DNA of 64,000 nt from DASSFZ01 sp035292585 (GCA_035292585.1 DATDPU010000101.1:1-64000); one strand, 5' to 3'. Positions 31,745-40,743 are shown, numbered from the stretch's first letter. Made by a program: numbers and translations. Notes: generated from the letters alone by a model not told the origin.

Positions 31745-32107
31745 TTGGCGCTCATCTTTGTGGTCGACGACGATCCGGTGGTGTGCCGTCTGGCGCGCCA
31801 CATCCTCCAGCTAGCCGGTCATCAGGTCGCGATCTTCTACGACGGCGAAGAAGCGCTGGCAGCGCTGGCGCACTCGACGCCGGACGTCGTGATCACCGAT
31901 TTGATGATGCCGAGGCTGAACGGCATGGAACTGCTCCAGCGCATTCGAGCGGATGAGCGCTGGGCGGCCTTGCCGGTCGTGATGTTGACGGCGCGGGGTG
32001 GGATGAACGATCGTCGCCTGGCCGAGGCGGCCGGAGTCAGTCACTTCTTGACCAAACCTTTCAGTTCGGCGCAACTCATCGACCAGATCGACAAGTTATG
32101 TCCGTGA
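31745..32107 (+). CDS. Single-domain response regulator
   Basis: The 120-residue protein is only a receiver domain: acidic DDD near the N-terminus (FVVDDDPVV), the phospho-Asp in VVITDLMMPRLNG, Thr in VMLTARGG and Lys in FLTKPFS. It has no output domain, so it probably relays phosphate or binds a partner by protein contact. The start is a TTG preceded by the GGAGTGAGGG run at the end of the phosphatase gene, and the two genes are likely an operon. A strong hairpin at 32109-32142 follows immediately. Confidence 0.88.
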   Translation: MALIFVVDDDPVVCRLARHILQLAGHQVAIFYDGEEALAALAHSTPDVVITDLMMPRLNGMELLQRIRADERWAALPVVMLTARGGMNDRRLAEAAGVSHFLTKPFSSAQLIDQIDKLCP

Positions 32108-32108
32108 C

Positions 32109-32142
32109 AGACCTCCCAGGTCTCCGAAGACCTGGGAGGTCT
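32109..32142. repeat. AGACC...GGTCT palindromic repeat / bidirectional terminator
   Basis: A perfect 15-bp stem, AGACCTCCCAGGTCT/AGACCTGGGAGGTCT with loop CCGA, fills the gap between the convergent receiver and epimerase genes. It begins two bases after one stop codon and ends five bases before the other. It belongs to the same family as 1999-2062 and 43354-43394. Confidence 0.85.
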
Positions 32143-32147
32143 ACTAC

Positions 32148-33125
32148 CTACAGTCTGCCTGGCGAAGCAGCCTTGAGAGGTGCGGTGAGTACGGGAGTTG
32201 CCGCAGAAGTCGAGCCGTTGCTGCGGAAGAAATAGCGCCAGGTGCGCGCCAGGCCCTCGGCCAGCGAGACGATCGGCGCCCACCCCAGGGCGCTCTGAAT
32301 CGCCGTGTTGTCCAGCGTCGAGTGGAGCACATCCCCCGGTCGGGAGGGCGCGTAGCGGGGCGAGAGCTCTGGCCCTATCAAGGTCTGATGCAGCTCAAGA
32401 ATACTGGTCGGCCGTCCCGTCCCAACGTTGTAGACGCCGGGCGGCGCATCGGGCTTGAGCGCCAATACGTTCGCTGCGACCACATCGTCCACGTAAACAA
32501 AGTCTCGCGTCTGCCTGCCATCGCCGTGGATCAGCAAGGGTTCGCCGTCGAGCATCTGGTGCATGAAGGCGCAGATCACGCCGGCCTCCCCGTGGGCGCT
32601 CTGGCGCGGTCCGTACACGTTGGCGTAACGCAGAATGACGATCTGGATTTCGTCGGTCTGGCTGAATTGGCGCAAGTGTTGTTCGGCGGCCAGCTTGGAC
32701 ATCGCGTACGGGGAGAGAGGGTTGGTCGGCGCATCTTCGGCAATCGGGGGCAAGTTCAGGTTGCCATAGACCGCTGCCGACGAGGCGAAGACGAAGCGTT
32801 TGACGCCTGAGTGGCGGGCGTATTCCAGTAGCCGCGCCGTGCCGACGAGGTTTACCTGCGCGTCAAACAGTGGGTCGTCGACCGAGCGCAGCACGCTGAC
32901 TTGCGCGGCTTGATGCACGATCACGTCAAACTTGCGAGCGAGCAACGCGCGCGGCAGATGCGGCTCGGTGATGTCGGCCTGGATGAAGTCCGCCGAAGGG
33001 TGGATGTTTTCAGTCCGGCCGCTGGACAAATTATCGAGCGCGGTCACGCTGTAGCCCAGCGCAATCAGGCGCTCGATGATGTGCGAACCGATGAAGCCAG
33101 CTCCGCCCGTGACCAGGACTCTCAT
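32148..33125 (-). CDS. NAD-dependent sugar epimerase/dehydratase
   Basis: The 325-residue extended SDR protein resembles UDP-glucose/UDP-GlcNAc 4-epimerases. It has the NAD motif GGAGFIGSHIIERL, the SSAAVYG segment and the catalytic pair in YAMSKLAAEQ, plus the substrate region YANVYGPRQ and a late GTGRPTSILEL. It likely supplies a nucleotide sugar for a surface glycan. It overlaps the upstream nucleotidyltransferase gene by four bases (ATGA) and belongs to a three-gene operon with it and a glycosyltransferase fragment. Confidence 0.9.
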   Translation of the reverse strand: MRVLVTGGAGFIGSHIIERLIALGYSVTALDNLSSGRTENIHPSADFIQADITEPHLPRALLARKFDVIVHQAAQVSVLRSVDDPLFDAQVNLVGTARLLEYARHSGVKRFVFASSAAVYGNLNLPPIAEDAPTNPLSPYAMSKLAAEQHLRQFSQTDEIQIVILRYANVYGPRQSAHGEAGVICAFMHQMLDGEPLLIHGDGRQTRDFVYVDDVVAANVLALKPDAPPGVYNVGTGRPTSILELHQTLIGPELSPRYAPSRPGDVLHSTLDNTAIQSALGWAPIVSLAEGLARTWRYFFRSNGSTSAATPVLTAPLKAASPGRL

Positions 33126-33979
33126 GCCGACCCGCCCCGGCGCGAGGAGCGCGAGATAGCCAGGGAGGCGTCGACCAGCGGGTAGACGCTCTCGGCGTAA
33201 TCCAGGTGTTGGAGCGACTCGGCGAAGCGCAAGTGCGCCGGCTCGTTGATGCCGAGCGTCTCTTCGAGGGTGGGCGCGACGATCGTCTCCACCCGACCTC
33301 CGGCGCCGGCGATCAGCTCGATCGCGTCGGTCAAGTAATATTCGCCCTGGGCATTTTTGTTGGATAGGCGATCGAGCGCGGCCAGCAGCGCCGGGCTGTC
33401 GAAGCAGTACATCCCCACGTTGACTTCGCGGATCGCCAGCGTGTTCGAATCGGCGTCTTTCACTTCGATGATCTGGACGACGCCGCCGTCCGGCCCGCGC
33501 ACCACCCGACCAAAGTCCGGCGGATTTTCCAGCTGAACGGTCAGCAGCACGGCTTTCACGTCATCCCGGCAGCGATCGATCAGGCGCCGCATCGTGCGCG
33601 GGTTGATCAGCGGCATATCGCCATACACCACCAGGACGCGGCCGGTGAAGTAGGTCAAATACGGGCGGGCCATCATCACGGCGTGAGCGGTGCCTAACTG
33701 CTGCTCTTGCACCGCATAGCGCACGCCCGATCCCATACCGGCCATAACCCGCTCGCGCTGGTAGCCGACGACGACGACAATGTCTTGAATGCCGACGCCG
33801 CGCACGCGATCGACTACATGCTGAACCAGGGTGCGCCCGTGCAGCGTGTGCATGACCTTGGGCAGATCGGAGTTCATCCGCATGCCCCGGCCGCCCGCCA
33901 GCACGATCGCCAACACAGCGTTCGAGGTTTCGGTGGCAGCCAATTTCGGAACGTCGTAAGCGGGTTTGACGGCAGCCAT
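33122..33979 (-). CDS. Sugar nucleotidyltransferase (GlmU N-domain-like)
   Basis: The 285-residue protein has the nucleotidyltransferase signature LAGGRGMRMNSDLPKVMHTLHGRTL near the N-terminus. QEQQLGTAHAVMMARPYL and VYGDMPLINPRTMRRLI complete the active site; GDMP carries the metal-binding Asp. It resembles the uridylyltransferase half of GlmU without the acetyltransferase beta helix. The product is likely a UDP- or NDP-sugar used by the following epimerase. The gene begins five bases after the glycosyltransferase stop codon and is probably part of the same transcript. Confidence 0.88.
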   Translation of the reverse strand: MAAVKPAYDVPKLAATETSNAVLAIVLAGGRGMRMNSDLPKVMHTLHGRTLVQHVVDRVRGVGIQDIVVVVGYQRERVMAGMGSGVRYAVQEQQLGTAHAVMMARPYLTYFTGRVLVVYGDMPLINPRTMRRLIDRCRDDVKAVLLTVQLENPPDFGRVVRGPDGGVVQIIEVKDADSNTLAIREVNVGMYCFDSPALLAALDRLSNKNAQGEYYLTDAIELIAGAGGRVETIVAPTLEETLGINEPAHLRFAESLQHLDYAESVYPLVDASLAISRSSRRGGSA

Positions 33980-33984
33980 GCGTT

Positions 33985-34701
33985 TCAGTCTTCTTCAAGC
34001 ACGTTGAGTCCGGCCAGCCGATCGAACACGTCTTGCTCGCGCGCCGCTTTGGGCGAGAACATCTCGGTATTGACGCCGACGGGAATTTCGGTCAGCCGCG
34101 CGGGCGGGCATAACGTCTCCACGCGCGCCCACACATCGCGGTTCAAGACAATCACGCGGTTCGCGGCCGCCAACCCAGTATATGCATACGGCCGATAGCG
34201 CTCATCGTGGTTGATGACGAACTCAATCGTGCTGCCGTGACAGGTGACGATATACGGGACGCCGGTGCGCCGCTTGACGGCAGCGCCAATCGCCGGCAGC
34301 GGCACTTCATGATTCACGTGCAGCAATTCCAGGCGGTGCTGATACACCAGGTCTACCAGCTGGCCGGTCAGATCGTCCAGGTAGGCTATCAGCTGCTCAG
34401 TGGTCAGTTGCGTGAAGAGCGGGCGTTCGGGCGCTTCGACGCGGGGATAGGCGACCGGCGCCAGGCCGGACAACTGGTGGAGCCAGCAGGCCGGGTCGGG
34501 CCGGTGTTGAAACAGCGTGATCACCGCGCCCGCCCGTCCGCGCGTGGCAGTATCGACGAAGGCGTAGTTCTCCGGATGCTCCTCATAACACAGCACGACG
34601 ATGGTATGTCCGCGCGAAGCGAGCGTCTCGGCCAGGCGCGAAACATAGATCGCGCTGCCGGAGCCTGCCAGCCCATAGAGATGAGCAATGCCGATACGCA
34701 T
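33985..34701 (-). CDS. N-terminal half of a GT4-type glycosyltransferase
   Basis: This 238-residue protein has the acceptor-side fold of GT-B glycosyltransferases: MRIGIAHLYGLAGSGSAIYVSRLAETLASRGH at the start, ELLHVNHEVPLPAIGAA, YIVTCHGSTIEF and a switch-like end LTEIPVGVNTEMFSP. It then stops after about 25 more residues. The usual C-terminal nucleotide-sugar-binding domain is absent. No frameshifted remainder is visible downstream, because the nucleotidyltransferase gene starts five bases after its stop. It may work with a separate donor domain or be a decayed enzyme. The ATG at 34701 is the natural start. Confidence 0.8.
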   Translation of the reverse strand: MRIGIAHLYGLAGSGSAIYVSRLAETLASRGHTIVVLCYEEHPENYAFVDTATRGRAGAVITLFQHRPDPACWLHQLSGLAPVAYPRVEAPERPLFTQLTTEQLIAYLDDLTGQLVDLVYQHRLELLHVNHEVPLPAIGAAVKRRTGVPYIVTCHGSTIEFVINHDERYRPYAYTGLAAANRVIVLNRDVWARVETLCPPARLTEIPVGVNTEMFSPKAAREQDVFDRLAGLNVLEED

Positions 34702-34714
34702 GCGCCCTTGAACC

Positions 34715-35158
34715 TTAGCTGCTGCAGCGGCGGATCAGGATCACTTCGGTGCCGCGCGGATGCTCCGTCACGTAGTAAACATTGTCCATCACGCCGCGCA
34801 TCAAGTATATACCATATCCGCCGATGTTCGGCCCGGCTTCTATATCCGGCACGCGCACCGCCGACGGATCGAACTTCCGGCCAAAGTCGCGCAGCCGGAA
34901 AACAATGCGCTCGCCAACCCGCCTGGCAGTAATGACCAGGGGCCCCTGGTGGCGCTCCACGTAGGCATGGCGCACGGCGTTGGAGGTGGCTTCACTGATC
35001 GCCAACGCAAAATCGGTGACGGCCTGTTCATCCGCGCCTAACGTCAGCGCCGTGGAGGCGGCCCAGGCGCGGATCGGCCCCAAGACCTCGTTGCCGCCCC
35101 AAAGTTCTAACTTGAACGTCGGTGAGATATCCACGACCAGTTCCGGCTTAACCTGCAA
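34715..35158 (-). CDS. Anti-sigma-factor-type serine kinase (RsbW-like)
   Basis: The protein (about 147 residues) is a GHKL ATPase of the RsbW/SpoIIAB type. Visible motifs are the N-box EATSNAVRHAYVER, G1 DFGRKFDP and G2 GGYGIYLMRGVMDNVYY. Family members bind a sigma factor or phosphorylate a STAS partner. The gene overlaps the STAS gene by 11 bases. The start is uncertain: TTG at 35158 is used here and GTG at 35134 (with GGAA upstream) is equally possible. The longer in-frame extension overlaps the STAS gene too far to be real. The SpoIIE-type phosphatase at 30205 could be the matching phosphatase. Confidence 0.85.
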   Translation of the reverse strand: MQVKPELVVDISPTFKLELWGGNEVLGPIRAWAASTALTLGADEQAVTDFALAISEATSNAVRHAYVERHQGPLVITARRVGERIVFRLRDFGRKFDPSAVRVPDIEAGPNIGGYGIYLMRGVMDNVYYVTEHPRGTEVILIRRCSS

Positions 35159-35486
35159 AGCTCGCAACGGCTGCCGCGCGGCTATCGAAAATGTCGAATA
35201 CGCGATCGAAGCGCGTGAGCTCGATAATACGCCGCATCTCCGAGCGCAAGCAGCACAGGCGTACATCGCCGCGCCCGATCCGAATGCGTTTGTAGAGGCT
35301 GGCCAGCGCGGCCAAACCCGAACTATCCATAAAGGTGACGCCGCCCAGGTCGATGACGTAGTTTTGCTCGCCGCGCGTAACCAGGGCGTCAAACACGTTG
35401 TGCAGCCGATCGACCGTCGTCGTGTCTACTTCGCCGCGCACGGCGACGACGACCACTTTGCCCAGTTGGATTATTTCCGTTTCCAT
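35148..35486 (-). CDS. STAS-domain anti-sigma factor antagonist (RsbV-like)
   Basis: The 112-residue protein is a single STAS domain. The phosphorylatable Ser lies in the motif TFMDSSGLAALASLYK, after the beta strand YVIDLGG. In the standard pathway the unphosphorylated form sequesters the RsbW-type kinase, releasing its target. The gene is immediately upstream of the RsbW-like gene on the minus strand with an 11-base overlap. The 35487-35674 gap behind it has no visible gene. Confidence 0.9.
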   Translation of the reverse strand: METEIIQLGKVVVVAVRGEVDTTTVDRLHNVFDALVTRGEQNYVIDLGGVTFMDSSGLAALASLYKRIRIGRGDVRLCCLRSEMRRIIELTRFDRVFDIFDSRAAAVASFAG

Positions 35487-35674
35487 TCACACTCTTGCAC
35501 AGCGATAGACCAGGGAGGCTGGCGGCTTGCTTTTCAGGTACGCCGTAAACCTCAAGCAGGCGCTTGCCATGCCCGCTGATGGGACTATAGTGCAAACCAA
35601 CTCAGACCAGCGTTGGCTGTGAGATGAGGCTAAGTTTGATTTGGGTTGTATTGGGATTGATTAGAATTAAAAAA

Positions 35675-36418
35675 TCAAGCTTTGAGGTTCCATCCCTGTA
35701 GCGGGTCAATCCAAACCTGGGCGGTCAGATCGAGCTGGATCGGGGTGACCGAAATGTAACCGTTTTCAATGGCGTGGATGTCGGTGCCCTCGTCGGGCAC
35801 GCCGGAGGGTTGCTCGCCGCCGATCCAGTAGTAGGGACGGCCGCGCGGATCGTGACGCACAACCAACTCGTCTCGATAGACGCGCTGCCCCATCCGGGTA
35901 ATCCGCACCCCGTGGAGGGGCAGCCGGGGTACGTTGACGTTGAGCAGGATGCCGCGCGGCAAGCCTTTCTCGATCACGCGTACGGCGAGCCGGGCGGCGA
36001 AATCGGCCGCAGCGGGATAGGTCTCGGCCGAGGCGGTGGAGACGGCGACGGACGGCACGCCGCCGATCGCGCCTTCCATCGCAGCGGTGACGGTGCCGGA
36101 ATAGGTCACGTCGTGCCCCAGGTTGCAGTTGGGATTGATGCCGCTGAAGATCAGGTCGGGTTTGAAATCGAGCGCGCCCAGCAGCACCAGCGCGACGCAA
36201 TCGCTCGGCGCGCCGCTGGCGGCGTAAGCGCGCACGCCGTCGGCCAGGCTCACTTCGCTGATGCGCAGCGGTTTGTGCAGCGTCTTCACATGCCCGGAGG
36301 CGCTGAAGTTATGCTCCGGCGCGACGACGAGTACCGTCCCGACTTGCGCCAGCGCGGTCTTCAGGGCGAGCAGGCCCGGCGCGTTGTACCCATCGTCATT
36401 CGTCACGAGAATGTTCAT
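35675..36418 (-). CDS. surE: 5'/3'-nucleotidase SurE
   Basis: SurE removes phosphate from nucleoside monophosphates and helps in stationary phase or with damaged nucleotides. The 247-residue sequence starts MNILVTNDDGYNAPGLLAL, which has the metal-binding NDDG. It continues with SGTVTAAMEGAIGGVPSVAVS, and VFSGINPN-like IFSGINPNCNLGHDVTYSG supplies further ligands. The length is normal. The ATG at 36418 is preferred over one nine bases upstream because it gives the family N-terminus. A TATACT box is centred about 36 bases upstream on the minus strand. Confidence 0.93.
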   Translation of the reverse strand: MNILVTNDDGYNAPGLLALKTALAQVGTVLVVAPEHNFSASGHVKTLHKPLRISEVSLADGVRAYAASGAPSDCVALVLLGALDFKPDLIFSGINPNCNLGHDVTYSGTVTAAMEGAIGGVPSVAVSTASAETYPAAADFAARLAVRVIEKGLPRGILLNVNVPRLPLHGVRITRMGQRVYRDELVVRHDPRGRPYYWIGGEQPSGVPDEGTDIHAIENGYISVTPIQLDLTAQVWIDPLQGWNLKA

Positions 36419-36477
36419 ACAGCGCAACCCTTGAGTTGGTTATGGGCGCAAGTATAGCATACACACCTACTCCGTCT

Positions 36478-36506
36478 TTGCGCGGCGCGCCGGCTCAGGG
36501 TATACT
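36478..36506 (+). promoter_or_regulatory. Candidate promoter for the sugar dehydrogenase gene
   Basis: TTGCGC, a 17-base spacer and TATACT precede the ATG at 36530. The short divergent region (36419-36529) also carries an AGTATA box (36451-36456), which would read TATACT for surE on the other strand. Confidence 0.5.
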
Positions 36507-36529
36507 GGCTCCGCCTCCTGGATAGCTCA

Positions 36530-38122
36530 ATGCGTCGCTTACTACCTTTGGTCGCGCTGTTTCTAATGTTGTTCAGCACCGGCTCGGGCGCCATCGCCCA
36601 GGTCGATCCCTTGCGCCAGGTCACCCAACAGACGGTGGCGCTGGAGCCGTTGCCGCCAGGGGCGCGGGTGGAGCTTGTTTTAGACCACGTGCGCAACCCG
36701 GTAGCGATGGCGTTTGCGCCGGATGGACGCTGGTTTTTCACCGAACGCACGACCGGCTGGGTGCGGGTTGTCTCTGGCTCAAGCCATTACCCCATCTTCT
36801 ATGTTCCCGCGCGTTCCGAAGGTGAGCGTGGATCGCTGGGCGTCGCCGTTGATCCCAACTTCGCTTCCAACGGCTACGTCTACGTGTATTACACTTCCGA
36901 CGAAGACAGGCGCACGACCGGCAAGCTGGATAACCGCATCGTGCGCTACACGATTCAGGGGAATAATGCCTCCGGGCGCACGTTCATGTTGAAGGCGCCG
37001 CTCGATTCGGACAGCAGCGTGATTCACAACGGCGGCAACATGCGCTTTGGACCCGATGGAAAACTGTACGTTTCGATTGGCGACTATTTCAACGCCGGCA
37101 ACGGCCAAAACTTGAGCACCCTGCCCGCCAAGATTCACCGCTTCAATCCGACGACGCCGCTTTCGGCCCCATCCGATAACCCGTTTTACGACGGCGGCGG
37201 CCCGCAGGCGGACAGCATTTACGCTTTCGGCCTGCGCAACCCGTTCGACTTCGACTTCGATCCGGTGACCGGCGCGTTGTTTGCCGCCGACAATGGCGTG
37301 GCCTGCGATGATGAGATCAACCGCTTGCTGCCCGGCGCTAACTCTGGCTGGCGGGTGAACTATCCGGCCTGCGACGATTTCAGCGCGGGCGGCCCTGACC
37401 CGAACTACAACACCCTCCCGCCGCTGATCGCCTGGCCGTATAGCGCCGTGCCGACCGGCGTCATGTTCTATCGCGGCAACTTGTTCCCGGAATGGAAGAA
37501 CGATTTGTTCGTGTGCCACTGGAAGAATGGAGAACTGCATCATTTCAAACTGAACGGCGCGCGGACGGCCATTGCGGCGCACACCATCCTGGCCGGCCTC
37601 GCGTGTCACATCGATGTCGAGACCGGAAATGGCGGCGCCATCTATTTCATCCGCAACGAAGACCCCGATCCCAACAAGGAATACCGTGACATTTATCGCA
37701 TCACCCGCGATGCGACGATCTACGCTTCCACCTTTGCGCCTTCGAATGTCGTTCCTCGCGCCGGCGAAGCCCTGACCTATACCTTGCGCCTGGTTCACTA
37801 TGGCACACTGACCACCACCTTCTCGATCACGTCGAGCCTGCCGCCGCTGACGACGTTGATCGCCGGCAGTCCGCAGGCGAGCGGGGGCGCGATCAGCGGG
37901 TCGGGTACGGGCGTTGCCTGGAGCGGTTCGATTACGCCGAACACCACGCTCACGGCTGTCTATCGCGTCGCCGTCAATGCTAATCTCGGCGCGCCGACGC
38001 CGCTCGGCAACACCGCGCGTATCTCGACGAGCAATGCCGGCGCGCTGCAGCTGCCAACCAGCGTGATCGCCAATGGACGCTCGATCTATTTGCCGCTCGC
38101 GCTGCGCGCGTTTATGCCGTGA
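36530..38122 (+). CDS. Secreted PQQ-type sugar dehydrogenase with C-terminal beta domain
   Basis: The 530-residue protein begins with a signal peptide (LLPLVALFLMLFSTGSGAIA). Residues about 45-390 form a beta-propeller of the glucose/sorbosone dehydrogenase type: NPVAMAFAPDGRWFFTER, LGVAVDPNFASNGYVYVYYT, HNGGNMRFGPDGKLYVSIGD and AFGLRNPFDFDFDPVTG. It would oxidise an aldose outside the cell with PQQ, or act as a soluble hydrolase-like member. A DUF11-like beta-sandwich repeat follows (VVPRAGEALTYTLRLVHYGT). The protein ends in RSIYLPLALRAFMP. No PQQ biosynthesis genes are in the window, so cofactor use is unproven. Confidence 0.85.
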   Translation: MRRLLPLVALFLMLFSTGSGAIAQVDPLRQVTQQTVALEPLPPGARVELVLDHVRNPVAMAFAPDGRWFFTERTTGWVRVVSGSSHYPIFYVPARSEGERGSLGVAVDPNFASNGYVYVYYTSDEDRRTTGKLDNRIVRYTIQGNNASGRTFMLKAPLDSDSSVIHNGGNMRFGPDGKLYVSIGDYFNAGNGQNLSTLPAKIHRFNPTTPLSAPSDNPFYDGGGPQADSIYAFGLRNPFDFDFDPVTGALFAADNGVACDDEINRLLPGANSGWRVNYPACDDFSAGGPDPNYNTLPPLIAWPYSAVPTGVMFYRGNLFPEWKNDLFVCHWKNGELHHFKLNGARTAIAAHTILAGLACHIDVETGNGGAIYFIRNEDPDPNKEYRDIYRITRDATIYASTFAPSNVVPRAGEALTYTLRLVHYGTLTTTFSITSSLPPLTTLIAGSPQASGGAISGSGTGVAWSGSITPNTTLTAVYRVAVNANLGAPTPLGNTARISTSNAGALQLPTSVIANGRSIYLPLALRAFMP

Positions 38123-38212
38123 ACCGAAGTAGCTGCCGCGCAGGAACGCATGTTATAATCGCGTGGAGCGTAATACGCACTACGCCATACGCAACCTCTA
38201 TCAGGAGTCCCC

Positions 38213-39511
38213 ATGCCCAGCCCTGCACCGCATGTGCCGACCGATGGCGCGAACATCACGATTCAAGATGGACGATTGCAAGTGCCCGACTATCCGATCA
38301 TCCCTTTCATCGAGGGCGATGGCACCGGCCCCGATATTTGGCGCGCCAGCGTGCGCGTCTTCGATGCGGCGGTGCAAACAGCCTACGGCGGCAAGCGCCA
38401 GCTCAAATGGATGGAAGTGTATGCCGGCGAGAAAGCGTTCACGCAGTTTAAAACCTGGCTGCCGGATGAAACGGTCGCGGCCTTTCGCGAATATCTCGTC
38501 GGCATCAAGGGGCCGTTGACCACGCCAATCGGCGGCGGCATCCGCTCGCTCAACGTCGCGCTGCGCCAGCTGCTCGATTTGTACGTGTGCCTGCGGCCGG
38601 TGCGCTGGTTCAAAGGCGTGCCTTCGCCGGTGAAGCGCCCGGAAAAGGTGGATATGGTGATCTTCCGTGAGAACACGGAAGACATCTATGCCGGGATCGA
38701 GTTCGAGAGCGGCAGCGCGGAGACGCAGCAAGCGCTCGCGTTTCTCAAAGAGAAATTCCCGCAGATGTATAAGAAGATCCGCTTTCCCGAGACGACGGCG
38801 CTCGGCTTCAAGCCGGTTTCGCAGGAAGGCAGCGAGCGATTGATCCGCGCCGCGATCAATTACGCGTTGGTCAACGGGCGCAGAAGCGTGACGCTTGTTC
38901 ACAAAGGCAACATCATGAAATTCACCGAGGGCGCGTTCCGCAACTGGGGCTATGCGCTGGCCGAGCGCGCGTTCGGCGACCAGACTTACACCTGGTCGCA
39001 GTGGGAACGGACCAAGGCTGATCAAGGCGAGGCCGCGGCGAATGCCGAGCAGAAGGCGGCGCTGACCTCAGGCCGGCTGCTGATCAAAGATGCTATTGCC
39101 GATATCACGCTCCAACAAGTGTTGACGCGCCCGGACGAGTTCGACGTGATCGCCACGCTGAATTTGAACGGCGATTACCTGTCCGACGCGCTGGCGGCGC
39201 AGGTCGGCGGCATCGGCATTGCGCCGGGCGGCAACGTCAATTACGTGACGGGTCACGCCGTGTTCGAGGCGACGCACGGCACCGCGCCCAAGTACGCCAA
39301 TCTCGACAAGGTCAACCCCGGCTCGGTGATCCTATCGGGCGAGATGATGCTGCGCTACCTGGGCTGGACCGAAGCAGCCGATTTGATCATCAAAGGCGTG
39401 GAGGGCGCGATCGGCAGCCGCACAGTCACCTACGACTTCGCGCGGCTGATGGAGGGCGCGCAGGAAGTGAAAACGAGCGCGTTCGGCGACGCGGTGATTG
39501 CGAAAATGTAA
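38213..39511 (+). CDS. icd: NADP-type isocitrate dehydrogenase
   Basis: The enzyme oxidatively decarboxylates isocitrate to 2-oxoglutarate. The 432-residue sequence has FIEGDGTGPDIW, the substrate motif PIGGGIRSLNVALRQLLDLYVCLRP, the phosphorylation-loop-like region and FRENTEDIYAGIEF. The NADP-specificity region ATHGTAPKYAN is close to the E. coli enzyme. The C-terminus TYDFARLMEGAQEVKTSAFG is typical. The ATG at 38213 follows AGGAG. Aconitase (22499) and succinate dehydrogenase (43752-47196) in the same window complete a stretch of the TCA cycle. Confidence 0.95.
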   Translation: MPSPAPHVPTDGANITIQDGRLQVPDYPIIPFIEGDGTGPDIWRASVRVFDAAVQTAYGGKRQLKWMEVYAGEKAFTQFKTWLPDETVAAFREYLVGIKGPLTTPIGGGIRSLNVALRQLLDLYVCLRPVRWFKGVPSPVKRPEKVDMVIFRENTEDIYAGIEFESGSAETQQALAFLKEKFPQMYKKIRFPETTALGFKPVSQEGSERLIRAAINYALVNGRRSVTLVHKGNIMKFTEGAFRNWGYALAERAFGDQTYTWSQWERTKADQGEAAANAEQKAALTSGRLLIKDAIADITLQQVLTRPDEFDVIATLNLNGDYLSDALAAQVGGIGIAPGGNVNYVTGHAVFEATHGTAPKYANLDKVNPGSVILSGEMMLRYLGWTEAADLIIKGVEGAIGSRTVTYDFARLMEGAQEVKTSAFGDAVIAKM

Positions 39512-39522
39512 GCGAGCGATCC

Positions 39523-40743
39523 ATGACCTTGACCAACGAAGAACGACGCGTCGTGTTTTACGCGACATCGGAAAAACCGACAACTCCAAGCAGCGTTACT
39601 CCGGAAACGCCTCTCAGTCAACTGAATCTGAATTGGCGCGAACAAGAATTGCCCGAACGCGAACGCACTAAGCATGTTCATCGCTTGCATCCATATCTGG
39701 GTAAGTTCATTCCACAGTTAGCAGAAATATTCCTGAGAAAATATTTCCGCCCCGGCCAAACCGTGCTAGATCCTTTCGCAGGTTCAGGTACAACTCTCGT
39801 ACAAGCAAACGAGTTAGGTGTGAACGCTGTAGGCTACGACGTTTCGGCCTTCAATGTCTTGCTGTCTCGCGCTAAAACCAACCGTTACGATCTGAAGAAG
39901 GTACGACACGAGATTCTAGACATTTTGGAAAAGGTGCGCTTAGCGACCCAGTCGGGTTCTTTCCAGCCATCTTTTTGGGGGTCAAACGGAAAGTCAGAGC
40001 GTGTTTCTCAGGCGAACGAGTACTTACGGAATTGGTATGCTCCCAACGCGCTCCAGGAATTGCTGACCTATCGTGATTTAATTACGAACTATGAGGATCA
40101 AGACATACTCAGGATCATACTCTCACGATCGGCGCGTTCAGCACGCCTAACTACACATTTCGATCTGGACTTTCCGAAATCGCCACAGACCGAACCCTAC
40201 TGGTGCTATAAGCACAGTCGAATGTGTGAGCCCACGCGCGACGCTTTCCAATTCTTGAAACGCTACAGCCTTGACACCATACTAAGGCTCGAAGATTTCG
40301 CGCGTCGACGAACTGGCGCGAAGATAACGCTGCGGCACGAAGATAGTCGTTACGCAGATATTCCAAAAGTAGATGGCGTGATCACCAGTCCACCGTATGT
40401 GGGGTTAATTGACTATCACGAGCAGCACCGCTACGCCTACGAGTTGCTTGGACTTGAAGACCGAGCAGATGCTGAGATAGGGGCGGCCAAACACGGTGCA
40501 AGTCAGAAGGCACGCCAAGAGTATCAAGAGGCCATCGCGCAAGTCTTCCGTCGAGTATGTCAGTCGATGCCAACAGGCGGTCTTCTGATTGTGGTGGCCG
40601 GTGATCGATATGGGCTTTACGATGAAATCGCCCGACTCTGTGAGGCGGAAGTTGAGGCCGTGATCCAGCGCCACGTTAACCGGCGAACAGGGCGTAGAGC
40701 CGGCGAGTTTTACGAGTCGGTTTTCGTTTGGCGAAGAGCGTGA
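39523..40743 (+). CDS. Type II DNA methyltransferase (amino-methylase)
   Basis: The 406-residue protein has HPYLGKFIPQLAEIFLRKYF (motif X region), motif I in VLDPFAGSGTTLVQANELG and a late motif IV SPPYVGLIDYHEQH. The order motif I, then a long target-recognition region, then SPPY, is that of amino-methyltransferases modifying adenine-N6 or cytosine-N4. SPPY favours either base. It is followed 21 bases later by a nuclease gene, and both are clearly AT-richer than their neighbours. This points to a recently acquired restriction-modification pair inserted between icd and the multi-TM protein gene. Confidence 0.9.
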   Translation: MTLTNEERRVVFYATSEKPTTPSSVTPETPLSQLNLNWREQELPERERTKHVHRLHPYLGKFIPQLAEIFLRKYFRPGQTVLDPFAGSGTTLVQANELGVNAVGYDVSAFNVLLSRAKTNRYDLKKVRHEILDILEKVRLATQSGSFQPSFWGSNGKSERVSQANEYLRNWYAPNALQELLTYRDLITNYEDQDILRIILSRSARSARLTTHFDLDFPKSPQTEPYWCYKHSRMCEPTRDAFQFLKRYSLDTILRLEDFARRRTGAKITLRHEDSRYADIPKVDGVITSPPYVGLIDYHEQHRYAYELLGLEDRADAEIGAAKHGASQKARQEYQEAIAQVFRRVCQSMPTGGLLIVVAGDRYGLYDEIARLCEAEVEAVIQRHVNRRTGRRAGEFYESVFVWRRA

